Source: a virus. Taken from it: a DNA stretch of 64,000 nucleotides. The stretch spans positions 42,806-106,805 of the IMG/VR virus record IMGVR_UViG_3300050821_005814. One strand, written 5' to 3'. Positions within the stretch are counted from its first letter, which is position 1; each line of letters starts with the position of its first letter. The position numbers were made by a program, and so were the translations under genes. The notes below the pieces were generated by a model. The model saw only the letters and a program-made list of their open reading frames with translations. It did no database searches and was not told where the DNA came from. Positions 1 to 7,095 of this stretch are shown in pieces.

Positions 1-293
1 GGCGGCATGTCCGACTCAATGTTGACCCCTTCCCGCGTCATGTCGTCAGCGACTACGTCAACGACCTTGCGCACGAGCCATGCGCCACGATACATCCACT
101 CGAGTAGCGTATGGTTGCGGCTGAGCGGATTAAACCCATAGGTCGACGCGGACGAAAGGTTGTTCGTGCCATACCCAAGGTTAGCAGCAAAGTTCTGGAA
201 GCTGTCTGCTGTACGCACACGCGCGATGGAGTCGCTCGTGTATGCCTGCACGCGCACGCGCGGCTTGATAGGTGCGATAGGCGCGTCACTCAC
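1..293 (-). CDS. Portal protein, N-terminal part (runs off the left edge)
   Basis: The minus-strand frame starting at GTG 293 reads MSDAPIAPIKPRVRVQAY and continues with SFQNFAANLGYGTNNLSS, TYGFNPLSRNHTLLEWMYRG and VVADDMTREGV before reaching the window edge. This pattern (FQNFAA.LGYGT.NLS, LLEW..RG, VVADDMTR.G) is the start of the DUF1073/phage portal family, the ring through which DNA enters the head. The GTG overlaps the stop of the upstream gene as GTGA, so translation is probably coupled. The gene sits at the downstream end of the terminase operon, as expected. About 97 codons are visible; the rest lies outside the window. Confidence 0.8.
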   Translation of the reverse strand, partial: MSDAPIAPIKPRVRVQAYTSDSIARVRTADSFQNFAANLGYGTNNLSSASTYGFNPLSRNHTLLEWMYRGAWLVRKVVDVVADDMTREGVNIESDMP

Positions 294-589
294 TTGCTTG
301 ACATCTCCTGCTGCTGCTGACGTAGTAATGCCAGCGCTTGGCTCAGCTTGCTGCTGCACTCGTCAAGGCGGTCGGCAGTCAGCGCACGCACATCCTCGTT
401 CTTGTTAGCGTACTCAATGATGGAGTCGAAGGTCCGGGGTTGTTTAGGCTTCACGATAGCAGCGGGATGCGGCGCGCACCCCTGCTCGAGATCTGCAGGA
501 AGGTGCATGTAAGGCGCAGTCGTTGCTTGCTGCGGCGCATGCGTGCAGCAGCTAAACATCATCAACAGGCTTGCAGGAACCAGACGCAA
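290..589 (-). CDS. Putative small lipoprotein with coiled-coil tail (spanin-like)
   Basis: The 99-residue product begins MRLVPASLLMMFSCCTHAPQ, which resembles a lipoprotein signal with a Cys at the end of a short hydrophobic stretch. The C-terminal third (ADRLDECSSKLSQALALLRQ) is predicted to be helical and coiled-coil. Together with the upstream membrane/coiled-coil protein it resembles an outer/inner spanin pair, but this is inference only; the true endolysin lies far away near 58.5 kb. It overlaps the portal start by four bases. Confidence 0.5.
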   Translation of the reverse strand: MRLVPASLLMMFSCCTHAPQQATTAPYMHLPADLEQGCAPHPAAIVKPKQPRTFDSIIEYANKNEDVRALTADRLDECSSKLSQALALLRQQQQEMSSK

Positions 590-592
590 GGA

Positions 593-1090
593 TCAGTGCC
601 CTCTGCCAGTCAGCGGTGTGTTGCTTGCCTTCTCAATCTGCTCAACGCGTACCTCGTGATTGACGTCATGCTGTTCAAGCGTATTGAGGCGCTTGCTTGA
701 TTCGCCCTGCTCCGCCTGCAGTGACGCAATCTGCTGACGCAAGACATCCAGCTGATCAGCGCGCGGACCAGCACCAACGGCTGCTGCTAGTGCTTGTGTC
801 TGCTTTGCGAGCTCTTGCATTGAGGCTGTCACCATAGTCACACGCTCATTGATCGTCTGCACCTGCGCGGCCGTCTTCGCGGCATTGACGTCATCCCGCG
901 AGAACACGCCAGACAAGCCAAGGATGAGCGTCAGCGTCGCAGCAGCAGCGCCAATGATGATTGCGACCGCTTGCCATGCCGACGCGTTACGTTCGAAATG
1001 TTGCCGAGCTCCATCAACCACTTTTTTGCCCCATGTCTTTGGCTCGCGGTTAACTACCTCATCAAGTTTGATGATCGACGCCAGTTGCAT
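593..1090 (-). CDS. Membrane-anchored coiled-coil protein
   Basis: The 165-residue product has one clear transmembrane segment at about residues 40-63 (WQAVAIIIGAAAATLTLILG) followed by a long heptad-rich region to about residue 150. ATG 1090 is preceded by a strong AAGGAGG ribosome binding site. Topology suggests an inner-membrane protein with a long periplasmic or cytoplasmic coil. It could be an inner spanin or a holin-associated protein. The neighbour downstream begins three bases after its stop. Confidence 0.6.
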   Translation of the reverse strand: MQLASIIKLDEVVNREPKTWGKKVVDGARQHFERNASAWQAVAIIIGAAAATLTLILGLSGVFSRDDVNAAKTAAQVQTINERVTMVTASMQELAKQTQALAAAVGAGPRADQLDVLRQQIASLQAEQGESSKRLNTLEQHDVNHEVRVEQIEKASNTPLTGRGH

Positions 1091-1178
1091 CGGAAGCCTC
1101 CTTCAGCATTGGGTTGAGCGAGCAACAAAAATGCTGCTCGCCGCTCGCGTTGCTTAAATGATAGCTCCCGGACCTTAG

Positions 1179-1195
1179 CGCCCCAAAGCGGGGCG
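1179..1195 (-). other. Short GC-rich hairpin in the leader of the 593-1090 gene
   Basis: CGCCCC, a five-base loop and GGGGCG form a perfect 6-bp stem in the roughly 115-base gap between the 1208-1579 gene and the 593-1090 gene. It is not followed by a U-run on the minus strand, so it is not a standard terminator. It may act in RNA processing or attenuation. Confidence 0.4.
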
Positions 1196-1207
1196 ACATA
1201 TTGCTAG

Positions 1208-1579
1208 CTAATGCAGGTCGCTAAGAATTGACTCCTTGTGCGTGATCCGAGGCTGGATCATGCCAAAGAACATGCCTTGAATCAGCGTGCCGTACCAATG
1301 CCAGATGCCTGCCTCGCTTACCGGAGATACAAACACAGGCGTGTTGAGAGTGACATTAGGCCATTCCCCGCGCACTGTCCACTCAGGACGTCCGCGCCCA
1401 TGACCAACAAAATGTATAAGACCGTGCCGACCACAACCACACGGGCATGCAAAGCGGACAGCGGATGGCGTTTCATCGTCATCCCAGTACAAGAAGTGGA
1501 ACGCACCCGGCTGGCGCTTGATGATGTCTGTCGACGTCGCTGGCACCTCGAACGCTTGCACTTGTAAGCCAGTCCTCAT
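1208..1579 (-). CDS. DUF6527-like protein with a CPCGCG motif
   Basis: The start at ATG 1579 is chosen because GAGGGGGG lies just upstream at good spacing and because the sequence looks natural from MRTGLQVQAF onward. The 123-residue product contains FACPCGCGRHGLIHFVGHG at about residues 48-66, the Cys cluster typical of small phage proteins annotated as DUF6527, which probably bind zinc. Its C-terminus has many aromatic residues. Function is unknown. The first ~100 bases overlap the end of the upstream HTH gene. Confidence 0.6.
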   Translation of the reverse strand: MRTGLQVQAFEVPATSTDIIKRQPGAFHFLYWDDDETPSAVRFACPCGCGRHGLIHFVGHGRGRPEWTVRGEWPNVTLNTPVFVSPVSEAGIWHWYGTLIQGMFFGMIQPRITHKESILSDLH

Positions 1580-1913
1580 TTGATCCCCCCTCAGAAGGCA
1601 GCAATGGTACGGTGCGCGTGCCGAAAGGTATCTCGCCGCGCACACGATCAACCATCTCATTGCTATTGGGCGGCAAGTACATGCGCTTCCAGTCAGGCGT
1701 TGTCGGGGGCGGCGCGGCATTAGCTGCCAATGCTTGCGTGATCTGAGTATGACTCGGTAATCCCAAGCGTAAGCGGCGGTCAGCAATCGTGTGTACGTTG
1801 ATACCCATGCGTTCAGCTATGTCAGTGTTACGCAGGGGCGGGCGGAGATTGCAGAGAGCTATTAGCTCAGCATCACGCTTAGGCCAGTACAAAGACGATC
1901 CACGTATAGGCAT
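1479..1913 (-). CDS. Small helix-turn-helix protein
   Basis: The 144-residue frame contains an HTH-like segment at about residues 10-52 (WPKRDAELIALC, then TDIAERMGINVHTIADRRLR), resembling small phage DNA-binding proteins that scan for sequence with a resolvase-type helix. The last 30 or so residues overlap the next gene in another frame and look less natural, so the end may be poorly conserved. It could be regulatory. No partner can be named. Confidence 0.5.
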   Translation of the reverse strand: MPIRGSSLYWPKRDAELIALCNLRPPLRNTDIAERMGINVHTIADRRLRLGLPSHTQITQALAANAAPPPTTPDWKRMYLPPNSNEMVDRVRGEIPFGTRTVPLLPSEGGSNEDWLTSASVRGASDVDRHHQAPAGCVPLLVLG

Positions 1914-1925
1914 TAGCGCGCATCC

Positions 1926-2252
1926 CTAAGGCACTTTCGCAATCGCATGGCATATATCGCCAACCTCATACCAGACCATCCAAGCACGCGTGCCGTTCGC
2001 TAGCAGCACTTGCTTTGAGCAGGATGAGTAGTCGCCTTCCTGCTGATGCTTGATAGTCGGATCAGCAACCAATTGCGGCGCAAACGGTGCGACATGGTCA
2101 TCGAGAAACTGCACAGTCCATGCGCCGCAGAAGAATAGCACCATGAGCGCTATGGTTGTGATCAACGCCCAAAGACCGCGCGGCGCATGCTTCTCATTGA
2201 TGATAGGCGGCAGCACGCGTTGCAGTTTGCCGTGTCGATGCACATACATCAT
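1926..2252 (-). CDS. Single-pass membrane protein, paralogue of the 2572-2847 gene
   Basis: The 108-residue product has a cytoplasmic basic N-terminus, one transmembrane segment at about residues 27-48 (LWALITTIALMVLFFCGAW) and an extracytoplasmic C-terminal domain. That domain matches the protein encoded two genes upstream: C, LL, GT.A..VW.E.GD.CH, then A.V. The two Cys residues could form a disulphide in the periplasm. Function unknown. Confidence 0.6.
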   Translation of the reverse strand: MMYVHRHGKLQRVLPPIINEKHAPRGLWALITTIALMVLFFCGAWTVQFLDDHVAPFAPQLVADPTIKHQQEGDYSSCSKQVLLANGTRAWMVWYEVGDICHAIAKVP

Positions 2253-2572
2253 TGCGTACCCATCTTGAGCGCCTCAGCAAGCGTGAGTTCACCCCATGTG
2301 CAATCAACGCCATACCCTTCGCCGCGTTCAACTGCTTGCCGCGCATTAGCATGCGCAAACATCACATAGGCTTTAGCGGCACCATGCGCGTAGGCATACC
2401 GCCCACCTTGAGGAGGCGTGCGAAGTTGCATGCCTCGCGGCGAGTACATGCGAAACACATCACCCGCCTTGAGATCACGCACCTCAACATACGACCACTT
2501 CTCGGACACACGGTCGTAGCGCATAGCGTACGTCCGCTCATCTTTCGGCGTCTCCGGCCACTCGTCATCCAT
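2249..2572 (-). CDS. Conserved-looking small cytoplasmic protein, unknown function
   Basis: The start at ATG 2572 overlaps the previous stop (TGATG). The 107-residue product is soluble, with a central VEVRDLKAGDVFRMYSP segment that resembles a small beta-barrel, and no recognised catalytic motif. It lies between two paralogous membrane proteins and is coupled to both, so they may act together. Confidence 0.55.
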   Translation of the reverse strand: MDDEWPETPKDERTYAMRYDRVSEKWSYVEVRDLKAGDVFRMYSPRGMQLRTPPQGGRYAYAHGAAKAYVMFAHANARQAVERGEGYGVDCTWGELTLAEALKMGTQ

Positions 2573-2847
2573 CAGCGCGGCTTCACTTCTGCGAGCTCGT
2601 GACAAGTATCACCCGCCTCAGCCCAGACGATCTCGGCGACAGTACCATCAGACAGCAGCGCTTCACCAGCGCATGCGACCTTGCCGCTACTCCTGCCAAT
2701 CGTAGCAGGCGGCGCTGACGAACGTACTATGGCTGACAGCACAGACGCATGCACAGGCGGCGGATCATCGACTGCGCTCACGAACATTACTATAGATGCG
2801 CCGCCTAGCAGCGCTACCACGACCCACGTGAGCAGCGCGCGGATCAT
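2572..2847 (-). CDS. Single-pass membrane protein, paralogue of the 1926-2252 gene
   Basis: The 91-residue product starts with a transmembrane/signal segment (MIRALLTWVVVALLGGASIV) and ends with the same C-terminal domain as the 1926-2252 product (C, LL.DGT.A.IVW.E.GDTCHELA.V). Its start overlaps the stop of the 48-residue gene upstream as ATGA. The pair looks like a local duplication with a soluble gene between the copies. Confidence 0.6.
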   Translation of the reverse strand: MIRALLTWVVVALLGGASIVMFVSAVDDPPPVHASVLSAIVRSSAPPATIGRSSGKVACAGEALLSDGTVAEIVWAEAGDTCHELAEVKPR

Positions 2848-2990
2848 AACCGGTACCGGACATAGCTCATCCGCCGCCCCAGCCGATACTCATTCCATTG
2901 CTGATGCCAGAGCGCACTTGCTTCCTGCGATGTCGTGATGCAGATCTCCCACCTGCCATCGCGGAACATGTAGACTGTATAGCGTATCAT
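2844..2990 (-). CDS. 48-residue protein directly after the large terminase
   Basis: The frame reads MIRYTVYMFRDGRWEICITT and ends SYVRYRL. It overlaps the large terminase stop by ATGA at its start and the next membrane gene by ATGA at its end, so it exactly fills the gap between them. That arrangement is strong evidence of a real, translationally coupled gene. It is rich in aromatic and basic residues. Function unknown. Confidence 0.65.
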   Translation of the reverse strand: MIRYTVYMFRDGRWEICITTSQEASALWHQQWNEYRLGRRMSYVRYRL

Positions 2991-4318
2991 CCTGCCAATT
3001 TCTCCCAAACGCCAAGACCACCACGCTTGGTAATATACCCGTCAAGCGAGTAACCGACCGCATCCCACCCATGGTTGTGCGCGTCGACTACTATCGGCAG
3101 TATCAGCGGCTGCTTTGTGACTGGATCAATACGCTTCTCGTCAGTCTTGTAGGAATAGAGCCTCGCCTCCTGCGCCATACCGACGCAGCGCTCGTGAATG
3201 TGAATCTTGCCAAAGCCCTTCAGGTGCGAGATGCGGTCTTCAACGCACCCCTGCCACTTGAGTGCAGCAGACATGTTGATGCCTTGCCGCAATACATAGC
3301 TGATCGTCTCCGGCCGCGCGTTGTCCGCCTTCACCGGCCAGTCAGTGATACCAGGAATGCCCTCGTACTGCATGCCGCTGATTGGTGCGCGGCCGCCCTT
3401 CAGCGCGTAGGGGATGTCTTCCAACTCAACGCCAACGCCGAAGAACTCATGCGTGATCCACAAGTCGTTGTTGTGGATGTAGCTGCGTATGCCGCACAGC
3501 GGATCGTTCGCAAAGCCAAAGTCGACGCCGTAGAAGTACTTGTCGACGATCTCAGGTTCCTCGAACCCTTCGATCGCATAGCGGTCCTTGAAGATAGCTG
3601 CTGACGAAATATGCCGGCACATACCCTCCCACACCCAGTCGTACGCGTCTGCGTCTGTCAGCATCATTTGCTTGCGCAGACGATTGAGCGACTCAGGGAA
3701 CCATGGATTGTCCTGCCAGCCTACCTTCTCGACGAGTGCGTCTGTCGAATGACCTGTGACAAACGTCGCATACATGTAGTCGTCGGGATCAACGGCATTG
3801 AAGCTGATCCAAATCTCCGGGTTGATACCGCCACGCTCGCCTCTGATCGTTGGGTCGAGGAGCAGCATGGACTCGCGTGATGTCGTCTGCCCTTCCTCAA
3901 TCCAGCAAATCGTCACACCTTCAAGCGATCGTATCTCAGCGATGTTACGCTTGAGTCCGCGGAAGATGAACTCACTACCCGTCAGCTTGCATCGTATCGT
4001 GCGGTCGGTGATCTCGAAGAACGCTGCTAGTCCGAGTGCGCGTATCTGACCTGCAATGACACGATGCACGCTGTCAGCGATACTCGTCTGGAACTCACGC
4101 GTGCAGAGTATCAAATGTTTCTGCACCATCGCACGCCCAATTGCCGCACGTGCAAATGATCGGCTCTTAGCCCCGCCTCGACCGCCCCAGGCGACCCGAT
4201 ATCTTACCGCCTCACCCGCGTCGGTCGTGCTCGCGGATAACAGCTTGCGAAAGCGCGGCGGGAAGCGGATGCGAAGAGGACCAGGACCTTCTGAATCTGT
4301 GAGAGCGTCGAGAGGCAT
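2987..4318 (-). CDS. terL: Terminase large subunit (packaging ATPase/nuclease)
   Basis: The 443-residue product has a Walker A-like WGGRGGAKS at about residues 44-52, a Walker B region TICWIEEGQ at about 136-144, and a C-terminal nuclease half with FYGVDFGFANDPLCGI. This is the PBSX/Terminase_3 type of motor that cuts concatemeric phage DNA and pumps it into the head. Length is normal for the family. The small subunit gene is on the same strand but about 2.8 kb upstream, separated by small genes, which is unusual. Downstream genes are coupled to it by ATGA overlaps. Confidence 0.93.
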   Translation of the reverse strand: MPLDALTDSEGPGPLRIRFPPRFRKLLSASTTDAGEAVRYRVAWGGRGGAKSRSFARAAIGRAMVQKHLILCTREFQTSIADSVHRVIAGQIRALGLAAFFEITDRTIRCKLTGSEFIFRGLKRNIAEIRSLEGVTICWIEEGQTTSRESMLLLDPTIRGERGGINPEIWISFNAVDPDDYMYATFVTGHSTDALVEKVGWQDNPWFPESLNRLRKQMMLTDADAYDWVWEGMCRHISSAAIFKDRYAIEGFEEPEIVDKYFYGVDFGFANDPLCGIRSYIHNNDLWITHEFFGVGVELEDIPYALKGGRAPISGMQYEGIPGITDWPVKADNARPETISYVLRQGINMSAALKWQGCVEDRISHLKGFGKIHIHERCVGMAQEARLYSYKTDEKRIDPVTKQPLILPIVVDAHNHGWDAVGYSLDGYITKRGGLGVWEKLAG

Positions 4319-4321
4319 GAC

Positions 4322-4819
4322 TCAATTGCCTTGCGCCTCTTGGCCATACGACTTCCCCGACAACCATATATGTCTGGGGTCGCTATTGAGATACCCTGAC
4401 GACAACCCATCGATCGTTGTCATGTAGATGCGGAAGTCGTAGATGTCCTCGCCATTCGCATAGTCACAGCCACAATTGATGACTGCCCCCGAGTTGACGA
4501 ATGTGTCGTAGGCCTCGCCGCCAAGCGCTGCCCAAAAGTCGACGCCATTCTTATGCACAGATAGCACGAGGTTGAGATTGACCATTAGCGGCGCGCCAAA
4601 GTTCATGACCCAACCCTGTGCGCACCAGTCAATATGACCGGCTTGCGGCTTCCACTGGAAGTTGACGTTGTCCCACTCGCCGCCTGTGTCATAGCCCTTC
4701 ACGCCAGCAAAGTTGAAGTCAGTGCGGCCCTGCATCTTCGTGTAGCCGCCGACAGGACCGTGGGGGATGCCCATCTGCGACAAACTACCATTGGGTCCAG
4801 CACGAAAGCTATTGATCAT
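4322..4819 (-). CDS. Hypothetical protein, possible paralogue of the 12221-12793 product
   Basis: The 165-residue, Gly/Asn/Trp-rich product ends DFRIYMTTIDG, DPRHIWLSGKSYGQ. The product at 12221-12793 ends FRLFMYTTSADG, NPAHTWFTGFYAQ, and both carry a TDFN..G segment, so the two may be diverged copies. The composition suits a secreted or virion beta-rich protein. It lies directly upstream of the large terminase on the minus strand. Function unknown. Confidence 0.6.
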   Translation of the reverse strand: MINSFRAGPNGSLSQMGIPHGPVGGYTKMQGRTDFNFAGVKGYDTGGEWDNVNFQWKPQAGHIDWCAQGWVMNFGAPLMVNLNLVLSVHKNGVDFWAALGGEAYDTFVNSGAVINCGCDYANGEDIYDFRIYMTTIDGLSSGYLNSDPRHIWLSGKSYGQEAQGN

Positions 4820-4841
4820 TCGTCCTATGTTCCTTGCAAGT

Positions 4842-4931
4842 GCAGAGGCTGAGCGCCGGTTCGGGACCTTCAGTCGTCAGGGGAGCCGGGGGAGGAACGC
4901 CAGCGCGACCAAAGGGTCGCTCAGCCTCTGC
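4842..4931 (-). other. Long-range inverted repeat, structured RNA leader candidate
   Basis: GCAGAGGCTGAGCG at 4842-4855 is perfectly complementary to 4918-4931 (14 bp). In the minus-strand RNA the 62 intervening bases contain a nested GCGACC/GGTCGC hairpin, a CCGG/CCGG pairing and a Gly/Cyt-rich stretch. The element fills the 135-base gap between the 4955-5284 gene and the 4322-4819 gene. No U-run follows. It could be a processing site, an attenuator or a structured regulatory RNA. Confidence 0.55.
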
Positions 4932-4954
4932 TTCGTTGAGCGCTTAGCTGCGCC

Positions 4955-5284
4955 TTATAGTGACTCGCGCTTGATGCGCGCACGTTGTTCGACTTTTGCA
5001 TGACGCACTGCATGGAGTAGTTCAAACAATGACGCATGCGCTAACCAAGAAGCGAAGTCGCGCTTGCGCACACCATCCGACTCCGCATACATCATCAACC
5101 CAAGCGTCTGCACATCGCTGCCTTCACGCACTACCATGTGCTGCAAGTCAGCGCGCGGCACAAAGCCTGCTTTCGCCCACTCAACGCGAATTGCGCGACG
5201 CATGCGATAGGTAGCGACATGCGTGATCTCTTTGTCTTCATCCGTGCGCGGCGGCCGATGCCAGCTCACTTGTACGTCGCCCAT
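4955..5284 (-). CDS. Hypothetical protein, basic, helical
   Basis: The 109-residue product starts MGDVQVSWHRPPRTDEDKEI; an in-frame ATG four codons earlier is an alternative. It is rich in Arg and Ala with helices towards the end (FASWLAHASLFELLHAVRHA). It overlaps the end of the upstream gene by 19 bases. No family is recognised. Confidence 0.5.
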   Translation of the reverse strand: MGDVQVSWHRPPRTDEDKEITHVATYRMRRAIRVEWAKAGFVPRADLQHMVVREGSDVQTLGLMMYAESDGVRKRDFASWLAHASLFELLHAVRHAKVEQRARIKRESL

Positions 5285-5559
5285 GGATGCGAGCATGGAT
5301 CAGTCGTCGGCCAGTAGTTCTTCTCAACGGCAATGTTCACGCCGTTCTCGCACTCAATGAGCATCGTGCGTGATGGAGGTGCGGTCGTCAGCACTGACCC
5401 AGCAGGCGGGGAATTCTGCTGAGGCCAAGGCGGATCGTTCAACGCCCCCTCATCGCACAGCGTGATCATACCCTTGACATTATCCCACACCATAGTGCAT
5501 TCCGGCGCAGGCGACGCAGCAATCGTCAGGAGAGCGGCAAGCAAAGCTAGTGCGCGCAT
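5266..5559 (-). CDS. Small exported protein
   Basis: The 97-residue product has a classic signal peptide (MRALALLAALLTIAASPAPE) and then a Cys-containing, Pro-rich mature part with four Cys residues, suitable for disulphides in the periplasm. Function unknown. It is one of several exported or membrane products in this operon. Confidence 0.6.
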   Translation of the reverse strand: MRALALLAALLTIAASPAPECTMVWDNVKGMITLCDEGALNDPPWPQQNSPPAGSVLTTAPPSRTMLIECENGVNIAVEKNYWPTTDPCSHPWATYK

Positions 5560-5843
5560 TTGACTACATCCTGCAACGCATCCAATGGCAGCGAGTAACG
5601 CTCATGCACGAGACGAACGAACTTGTCCGCATCCCACTTGAACGTCAGCACCATCGAGTAGCGCTGCGCCTTCTGCGCATCGGTTGGCTCGTCCGCGTCG
5701 CACGTGTAGCACTCAAGCGCAATGTCCGCGAGATCATCGACTGCTGATGCAGGCATCGATGTGAAAGTCGTCAGCGCCTTTGCGGCGCCCTCGATCACCG
5801 CATGTATGCGGTTGATGCCAGCACCCTTCGAGTAGGTGACCAT
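5547..5843 (-). CDS. Hypothetical protein, alpha-helical
   Basis: The 98-residue product is mostly helical (IHAVIEGAAKALTTFTS; DALQDVVKCAH) and lacks a signal peptide. Its start overlaps the upstream stop as TAATG and its end overlaps the next start by 13 bases. No family recognised. Confidence 0.55.
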   Translation of the reverse strand: MVTYSKGAGINRIHAVIEGAAKALTTFTSMPASAVDDLADIALECYTCDADEPTDAQKAQRYSMVLTFKWDADKFVRLVHERYSLPLDALQDVVKCAH

Positions 5844-6013
5844 TATCGTGTCTTCTCAGCCCCCATCACAAAGCAGTGCGCTGATGCTAGCTGCGTCGCT
5901 TGTATCCACTGCGCTGCTAGATCACACGCCTGCAGGTTTGCCCAACCATCCTTGATGGCAACCCCATGGCTGCTCACCGTGATCAGGACTATACCTGCAA
6001 GCAAGCCGCGCAC
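5843..6013 (-). CDS. 56-residue exported or membrane-anchored protein
   Basis: I place the start at GTG 6013, because the longer frame from ATG 6064 would overlap the upstream gene by 50 bases with an unnatural N-terminus. From GTG the product begins MRGLLAGIVLITVSSHGV, a signal or anchor segment, and continues with a short mature part containing two Cys. Function unknown; start uncertain. Confidence 0.5.
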   Translation of the reverse strand: MRGLLAGIVLITVSSHGVAIKDGWANLQACDLAAQWIQATQLASAHCFVMGAEKTR

Positions 6014-6014
6014 G

Positions 6015-6203
6015 CTACTTGTCCTTGAAGAAGGCACCCAAGAGCGAGTTGATGAAGCTGCCATCGCCTTTCGGTAGCATCAAACCAGTCACCTCACGCA
6101 ACGTGCGCGGTCCAATGCCGCCAAGCTTACCGTTGGAGCGTGTGCGGCGCATGCTATTGCGACGTTCAGCGCGATAGCGGCGTAGGCTATTCCCTTTCGG
6201 CAT
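6015..6203 (-). CDS. Very basic 62-residue protein
   Basis: The product begins MPKGNSLRRYRAERRNSMRR and ends NSLLGAFFKDK. The Arg-rich N-terminus could bind nucleic acid or membrane. ATG 6203 overlaps the stop of the 59-residue gene upstream (TGATG). Function unknown. Confidence 0.5.
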   Translation of the reverse strand: MPKGNSLRRYRAERRNSMRRTRSNGKLGGIGPRTLREVTGLMLPKGDGSFINSLLGAFFKDK

Positions 6204-6382
6204 CAGATCAGTCCCTTCTCTCGCGCGATCCCAGTTGGGATGGTATATACATCGCCGTCACGCTCAACGAGCGCCTTAGGTAACCATACCTTCTTATCGC
6301 CATCGCTCACGAGCCATGCAAGATCGGTCTCGTGAACGTAGTCCAAGGTGAGATCAACGATCTCGTCACCCTTCTGCGGCAT
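6203..6382 (-). CDS. 59-residue protein, unknown function
   Basis: The frame starts MPQKGDEIVDLTLDYVHETD and ends IPTGIAREKGLI. ATG 6382 is preceded by GAGGGAGAG at good spacing, and a GGGTATATGC promoter-like motif lies about 24 bases upstream. It contains KVWLPKALVE, a beta-strand pattern. The end is coupled to the next gene (TGATG). Confidence 0.6.
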   Translation of the reverse strand: MPQKGDEIVDLTLDYVHETDLAWLVSDGDKKVWLPKALVERDGDVYTIPTGIAREKGLI

Positions 6383-6704
6383 TTGACTCTCCCTCAGCTA
6401 AGGGAGCATATACCCGACGTTCAACGCATGTCCGCACTATGCTGCACATGGCGGGATAGAGACAGGCGCCGCGTAGTGAGCACTGGTAACGATAGGCAAT
6501 GGCCTCGGGCGCAGGGGACGCATCATGACACGCACTAGCCCAGCCGATCATATTCGCCTGCGCGATCGCTGCGTTGCGCCTATGCGCTCGACGCAAGCAC
6601 GTGTTGTACCTAGCGCGCCACCAGCGGTATTGCGTGTCAGCGGTAAGCCTGCGCGTCGCACGTTCGCGCTCCATGAGCGTCCACGCTGCGACAAATGCTT
6701 TCAT
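6366..6704 (-). CDS. Arg/Trp-rich hypothetical protein
   Basis: The 112-residue product (MKAFVAAWTLMERERATRRL...) has a basic helical N-terminal half and six Cys in the second half. ATG 6704 overlaps the previous stop as ATGA. It ends 16 bases inside the next gene. The composition is odd, so it may be fast evolving. No family recognised. Confidence 0.45.
   Translation of the reverse strand: MKAFVAAWTLMERERATRRLTADTQYRWWRARYNTCLRRAHRRNAAIAQANMIGWASACHDASPAPEAIAYRYQCSLRGACLYPAMCSIVRTCVERRVYAPLAEGESNAAEG
6406..6415 (-). promoter_or_regulatory. GGGTATAT-type promoter candidate
   Basis: On the minus strand the site reads GGGTATATGC followed by TCCCTTAG, close to the site at 11242-11251 and to the plus-strand sites at 16868, 17706 and others. 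It lies just upstream of the 6203-6382 gene, inside the 3' end of the preceding gene, and could give an internal start in the operon. No conserved -35 is visible. Confidence 0.45.
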
Positions 6705-6895
6705 TTTGGCAGCAAGTGCGCGACAACGTGCGTACGATTGCCCATACGTTTCTTCGACATGACCTTGTAAGGATGCCCTTTTGGCACATGCAGCTCCATG
6801 GTGCCTGGATCAGCATAATCAGTATGCCCTTCAGCTACTGCATGCTTAAGGCTAGTCGCATCTAACCACACGTGCACCTCAACCATCACGCACAC
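6701..6895 (-). CDS. Hypothetical 64-residue protein
   Basis: The product begins MCVMVEVHVWLDATSLKHAV and has KGHPYKVMSKKR in the middle. It overlaps both neighbours by four to ten bases, typical of this operon. Function unknown. Confidence 0.5.
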   Translation of the reverse strand: MCVMVEVHVWLDATSLKHAVAEGHTDYADPGTMELHVPKGHPYKVMSKKRMGNRTHVVAHLLPK

Positions 6896-7095
6896 TTCCA
6901 GGCAGCAAGACCTAGCCCAACGCCTTCATAGAAAGAGCTATCCAAGGCATGCACAAAGTCGTGCTTGATAAAGCAGTCGAAAACAACGTTGGCTGCTACC
7001 AGCGATCCCCACAAGATCAACATGTCAATGCGACGCTTGCGGCGCTGCTCACGCACAACGCGTGTGATGGTCTCGAGCAATTGCTCGCTAGTCAT
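6886..7095 (-). CDS. 69-residue protein with one membrane segment
   Basis: A basic helix (LLETITRVVREQRRKRRIDM) precedes one moderately hydrophobic segment (LILWGSLVAANVVFDCF). ATG 7095 overlaps the terminase small subunit stop as ATGA. Possibly a small membrane accessory protein. Confidence 0.55.
   Translation of the reverse strand: MTSEQLLETITRVVREQRRKRRIDMLILWGSLVAANVVFDCFIKHDFVHALDSSFYEGVGLGLAAWKCA

Noticed and set aside
1479-1620. Programmed frameshift at the G6 run joining the HTH gene to the DUF6527 gene
   Set aside because: GAGGGGGG is well placed as the ribosome binding site of ATG 1579, which explains it more simply.
4842-4931. Hammerhead ribozyme (minus strand has CTGACGA then GAA)
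   Set aside because: Stem II and the GAAA core cannot be formed as required; the overlap of motifs looks accidental.
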